From: an uncultured Pseudomonadales bacterium
GTDB taxonomy: Bacteria > Pseudomonadota > Gammaproteobacteria > Pseudomonadales > Azotimanducaceae
NCBI GenBank assembly: GCA_951813515.1
Contig: OX638346.1
Coordinates: forward strand, 4,245,191-4,309,190
Length of the DNA: 64,000 bases
Direction of reading: 5' to 3'
This document shows positions 60,809 to 64,000 of the stretch, one piece after another; position 1 is the stretch's first letter; each line of letters opens with the position of its first letter. The translations under genes were made by a program, and so were the position numbers. The notes beneath the pieces were generated by a model. It was not told where the DNA came from. It saw only the letters and a program-made list of their open reading frames with translations, and searched no databases.

Positions 60809-61627
60809 ATGGATCTGGGATTGGCAAGCAAGCGGGGCCTGGTGGTTGGCGGCAGCCGCGGCATTGGCAAGGCGATCGCACTCGAACTCGCGCGCGAAGG
60901 CGTCGACCTGGCCATCAGCGCACGGAACGAGCAGGAGCTTGAGCGAACGGCGCAGGAGATCTCGACCGCCACCGGGCAGCGCGTGTTACCCATCCCCTGC
61001 GACGTCACGGACCGCGACCGCGTCGAAGCCGCAGTGGGTTCTGCCGCCCGGCAGCTCGGGGGCCTGCAAATACTCATCAATAGCGGCTCCCGGCCCGGGG
61101 GCTCGCCCACGGCGACCGGTCGGATCGACACCATCGTCGACGAGGACTTTCTCGACGACTTCAACGTCAAGTACATGGGCGCCTTGCGTTGCGCCCGCGC
61201 CGCTATCCCGCATCTCAAGGCCTCGGGCTGGGGCAGGATCGTCAACATCAGCGGCCTGAATGCCCGCGTCGCCGGCAACATGAGCGGCGGTGCCAGGAAC
61301 GCTTCCCTGGTGCACCAGACGCGCACGCTCGCGATGCAGTTGGGACGCGACGGCATCACGGTCAACTGCATCCATCCGGGCGCCACCCGCACGGAACGCA
61401 CCGCCGTGGTGCTAGAGGCGCGAGCCGAAGACGCCGGCCTCTCACCGGCCGAGGTGGAAGCGCGCGACTACGCGTCGGACAACCCGCGAAGCAACTCGAT
61501 CGGAAGGATGGTGGATGCCGCCGAGATAGGCCTTCTCGCGGTATTCCTCTGCTCGGACAAGTCCTGGGCCATCAATGGCGAAGTGATCGCCGCCGACGGC
61601 GGCGGCAGCCGGGCGGTGTACTACTGA
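60809..61627 (+). CDS. Short-chain dehydrogenase (SDR) with altered active site
   Basis: The 272-residue Rossmann protein has the cofactor motif VVGGSRGIGKAIALELA and the structural CDVTD. The catalytic region reads NISGLNARVAGN, then GGARNASLVHQTRTLAMQLG. Aligned with classical SDRs, the Tyr and Lys of YxxxK are Gly and Asn. Some SDR subfamilies lack these residues and use other chemistry, or none. It is divergent from the catabolic operon and probably part of its pathway or regulation. Confidence 0.88.
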   Translation: MDLGLASKRGLVVGGSRGIGKAIALELAREGVDLAISARNEQELERTAQEISTATGQRVLPIPCDVTDRDRVEAAVGSAARQLGGLQILINSGSRPGGSPTATGRIDTIVDEDFLDDFNVKYMGALRCARAAIPHLKASGWGRIVNISGLNARVAGNMSGGARNASLVHQTRTLAMQLGRDGITVNCIHPGATRTERTAVVLEARAEDAGLSPAEVEARDYASDNPRSNSIGRMVDAAEIGLLAVFLCSDKSWAINGEVIAADGGGSRAVYY

Positions 61628-61645
61628 TCCCCGTCAACCAAGGAG

Positions 61646-62431
61646 CTATTGTCTCGCGAGCCGGATCCGCGGCGCTTCCGACGGGTGCGTCGATCGAAAC
61701 GGATTGATGTCTATGCCGCCGCGACGCAGGAACCGGCCGTATACGGTCAACCGCTCGCAGGCGCATCGTGCCTTGATGTCGACGAATATCTGCTCGACAA
61801 CTGTTTCGTGGAACGCGCGGTGGCGACGGTAGGAAACGAGATACTGCAGTAGTCGTCGGCGATCGATCTGCGGCCCCCGGTAGGTGATGAGTACCGATGC
61901 CCAGTCGGGCCACCCGGTGACCGGACACAAAGAAGCGAACAGGTTCGTGTGCAATGTCTCTTCCACGACACGGGTCCCGCAGGCGCGATCCAGTATCGCC
62001 GCGTCGCGCTCATAGGTCTCGATGGCGACCCGCTCGTGATCGAGAGACTGTCCCGGCGCGGGAGCATAAGGAACTGCGTCGTTCGGTTCCAACAGGGCTA
62101 CCTCCGCGGCAGCCCCGAAAAGCCCACTCAGATCTTCCCGGATCAGCGCGAGGATGTCCGCTCCCTTCGCAAACGTCGTCTGGGAGAAGGCATTGAGGTA
62201 GAGCTTCAGGGACTTGCTCTCAACCGTCGCCGGCGTCGTGCTCGGCACCCGGATCTGCAACGTCCCGACGGCCGGAACGCCCCGCTCCGTCAACCAGGAC
62301 AGTTCGTAGCAGTTCCAGATATCCTCTCCGACGAAGGGCAGAGACGCCGCGGCGAGGCCCAATGCCCGTCGCTGCTCCGAGCGATCAACGGGACACAGGA
62401 GCGCGGGAGTCGATGTGCCAGCGCATGGCAT
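61646..62431 (-). CDS. queF: NADPH-dependent preQ0 reductase QueF
   Basis: QueF reduces 7-cyano-7-deazaguanine to preQ1 in queuosine synthesis. The roughly 261-residue bimodular form is seen, with DIWNCYELSWL and ESKSLKLYLNAF in the first half, and LFASLCPVTGWPDWASV holding the nucleophile Cys, then RRRLLQYLVSYRRHRAFHE. Length is slightly short at the N-terminus. It follows an RND-type adaptor gene by 14 bases, an unusual neighbour. Confidence 0.94.
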   Translation of the reverse strand: MPCAGTSTPALLCPVDRSEQRRALGLAAASLPFVGEDIWNCYELSWLTERGVPAVGTLQIRVPSTTPATVESKSLKLYLNAFSQTTFAKGADILALIREDLSGLFGAAAEVALLEPNDAVPYAPAPGQSLDHERVAIETYERDAAILDRACGTRVVEETLHTNLFASLCPVTGWPDWASVLITYRGPQIDRRRLLQYLVSYRRHRAFHETVVEQIFVDIKARCACERLTVYGRFLRRGGIDINPFRSTHPSEAPRIRLARQ

Positions 62432-62445
62432 CGCCAGGGGTGTGG

Positions 62446-63612
62446 TTACACGTCCGGGCTCGCCGTCACGACCGGCAGGCCTCGGCGCGCTCCGGGCACG
62501 GCGCCGATGACGACGCCGTCCGCGTAATCGAAAGCATCCACCACAATACCGGGGCCGTGCCGCCCGCGGACCGTTGGACGCACGACTTCAAGTCGCTCTC
62601 CATCGACGATCCATACCTCGGCGCCCACCTGCTCCACCGCTTCCGGCAGGGTATAGGTATTCGGAAGCGCAGGGCCCGCGATCTCTATGTCGACGAAGGT
62701 CCCCGGTGGCAAGGCGGGCGCTTCCTCGAAGGAAAGAAACAGGCTCGCGAAACGTGTCCGCGCGTCGAGTTCGGACGAGACCCGCTCCACGACCGCCGAC
62801 AGTACTTCTCCGTTGGCGCGAACCGTCGCGCGGCGCCCCGCCGCGGGCGAAATTCGGCGCAGGTCATCCTGGCTGATGAAACCCACCGCTTCCACCGCAT
62901 CGAGGGCAAACGCCTTGCCGAACGGTTGCCCCTTGGTCAACACCTGCCCGACTTCCGCGGCCGCCTCGGTCACGCGACCGGAGAACGGCAGGGAAAAATG
63001 GGTGCGGGACAGTTCCAGCGTGGCCACCTTGGAGCGCGCCAGGGCAGAGGCGAGCCGCGCGCTGGCCTGTTCGATCTGCGGCACTCGCGCGACGAGCGGC
63101 GGCACCGCTTCGCCCGGATGCAGGATGGCATAGTTCGAACGCGCGGCATCGCCTTCCGCCTGCTGCAGCCTGAGCGTCGACTCCGCCGACGCGACGTCGG
63201 CCAGCGCCTGCTCGACCGCCAGTTCGAAGTCGCTGGTCTCGATGACAAGCAATTCCTCGTCCGCGGCAAACGATCCCCCGGCTCTCAGGTTGGCAGAGAC
63301 TGTCGCCACGCGGCCGGTGATCTGCGGTGTCAATGCGACGTGGTTGCGGACGTTGATCGACCCTGTCGTGACAACCCTGAGGGCCGTCGTTTCCAGAACG
63401 GGCCGGATCACTCGTACTACCGGCGGCGGCACGGATCGATCGAGTTCCGCCAACCCCTCGGCACCCAGCACGTCCTCTTTCGACGGCGCCCGCGTAAAAA
63501 CCAGGGCGGCGATGACCACCGCCGCCACGGCGAGTATCTGGATCGGACCGACAACGCGAAAACGACGGCCCTCGGACCGCGGCCGGTCGAACATGCTCTT
63601 GGGCAACCGCAT
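62446..63612 (-). CDS. RND-type efflux adaptor (HlyD family), orphan
   Basis: This 388-residue protein has an N-terminal membrane anchor (QILAVAAVVIAALVF), a lipoyl-like/alpha-hairpin core (VALTPQITGRVATVS, ELAVEQALADVASAESTLRL) and beta-barrel segments typical of periplasmic adaptors. The pump gene normally next to such adaptors is not seen on this side; the gene upstream is a divergent phosphotransferase. ATG at 63612 is chosen; the frame extends to 63669. Confidence 0.88.
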   Translation of the reverse strand: MRLPKSMFDRPRSEGRRFRVVGPIQILAVAAVVIAALVFTRAPSKEDVLGAEGLAELDRSVPPPVVRVIRPVLETTALRVVTTGSINVRNHVALTPQITGRVATVSANLRAGGSFAADEELLVIETSDFELAVEQALADVASAESTLRLQQAEGDAARSNYAILHPGEAVPPLVARVPQIEQASARLASALARSKVATLELSRTHFSLPFSGRVTEAAAEVGQVLTKGQPFGKAFALDAVEAVGFISQDDLRRISPAAGRRATVRANGEVLSAVVERVSSELDARTRFASLFLSFEEAPALPPGTFVDIEIAGPALPNTYTLPEAVEQVGAEVWIVDGERLEVVRPTVRGRHGPGIVVDAFDYADGVVIGAVPGARRGLPVVTASPDV

Positions 63613-63766
63613 TTGGCCATCCGCGCGCGCAGTAAAACGGTGCGGATTATGGCAACCTTCGAAACCCAACCCAAGCAGAGATCACGGCCCCCAGGTCCGA
63701 GGGCCTCGACATGGACACGGCGGCCCGGTCGGGTGGCCTGGCCTTCGGTCGTACAGGGACACCGCC

Positions 63767-64000
63767 ATGACAGATCGTCCGACCATGCCCGGCAGCCACA
63801 ACACCATCACCGTCGACTGGATGCAGCAGGCGCTGGCGGCGGGAGGCGCCGTCGATATTCCGCCGATCAAGGCCATGGATATCGAACCGATCGGCGTCGG
63901 ACTCGGCCTGCTCGCGGATATCCTGCGCTGCCACCTGACCTATCAGGATGGCGCCGGCAAATCCTCCAGCGAGCGAGCAACGGCGCCTGGTTCGGTCGTC
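63767..64000 (+). CDS. Phosphotransferase family protein, 3' end outside window
   Basis: The 78 visible codons encode ITVDWMQQALAAGGAVD and IEPIGVGLGLLADILRCHLT. These resemble the N-terminus of aminoglycoside-phosphotransferase or ecdysteroid-kinase-like proteins often found next to acyl-CoA dehydrogenases. The catalytic HxD region lies outside the window, so the call is tentative. It is divergent from the RND-type adaptor gene. Confidence 0.6.
   Translation, partial: MTDRPTMPGSHNTITVDWMQQALAAGGAVDIPPIKAMDIEPIGVGLGLLADILRCHLTYQDGAGKSSSERATAPGSVV

Overview
The window is GC-rich and almost fully coding. It looks like the chromosome of a gammaproteobacterium. The best evidence is the conserved order on the minus strand, ffh, rpsP-rimM-trmD-rplS, xerD, dsbC, hom, recJ, with ypjD (ccsA-like) divergent from ffh. 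This is the Pseudomonas-like arrangement, except that thrC is missing between hom and recJ. No rRNA, tRNA or CRISPR was recognised. Calls come from reading the sequence and recalling protein families; no database search was run.

Region 1 (1-7.1 kb) is an accessory island. It holds the 3' part of a GHKL (MutL/MORC-like) ATPase gene overlapping an HNH nuclease gene, two small unknown genes, a gene resembling CN hydrolases, an intact P4-type integrase, a decayed second copy of that integrase's 3' end, a 5'-truncated RAYT transposase, and a repeat cluster that includes the 3' end of recJ.

Region 2 (7.1-28.4 kb) is housekeeping and metabolism: the recJ-hom-dsbC-xerD-rplS-trmD-rimM-rpsP-ffh block, ypjD, long-type leuA, gamma-carbonic anhydrase coupled to purT, a Nudix hydrolase and a sugar-kinase-like gene, a glyoxalase, a PhyH dioxygenase, an aldo/keto reductase, threonine ammonia-lyase and a penicillin-acylase-type Ntn hydrolase.

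Region 3 (28.4-48.2 kb) carries a coiled-coil DUF1640-like protein built on 54-bp repeats, a YjbR-like protein coupled to a BCCT transporter, a gamma-butyrobetaine-hydroxylase-like gene broken by one frameshift, a class II aldolase-like gene, an MltF-like lytic transglycosylase with two solute-binding domains, an Lrp-type regulator divergent from a giant indolepyruvate oxidoreductase gene, a second Lrp-type gene with a good Lrp-type operator, a solute-binding protein, a TauD dioxygenase, two luciferase-like oxidoreductases, DjlA, DUF4202 and a flavodoxin-like protein.

Region 4 (48.2-53.5 kb) is a compact signalling operon: response regulator-PP2C phosphatase, RsbW-type kinase, a Leu/Ile/Val-type periplasmic binding protein, and a membrane histidine kinase. 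It looks like a ligand-sensing partner-switching system and is the best candidate for an unusual system here. A hairpin-containing repeat family begins at the stop codons of the histidine kinase gene and of the neighbouring CoA-transferase gene.

Region 5 (53.7-64 kb) is a six-gene minus-strand catabolic operon (enolase-superfamily enzyme, amidohydrolase, acyl-CoA dehydrogenase, metallo-beta-lactamase-fold protein, MFS transporter, CaiB-type CoA transferase) with a divergent SDR, then queF, an orphan RND-type adaptor, and the start of a phosphotransferase gene cut by the window edge.
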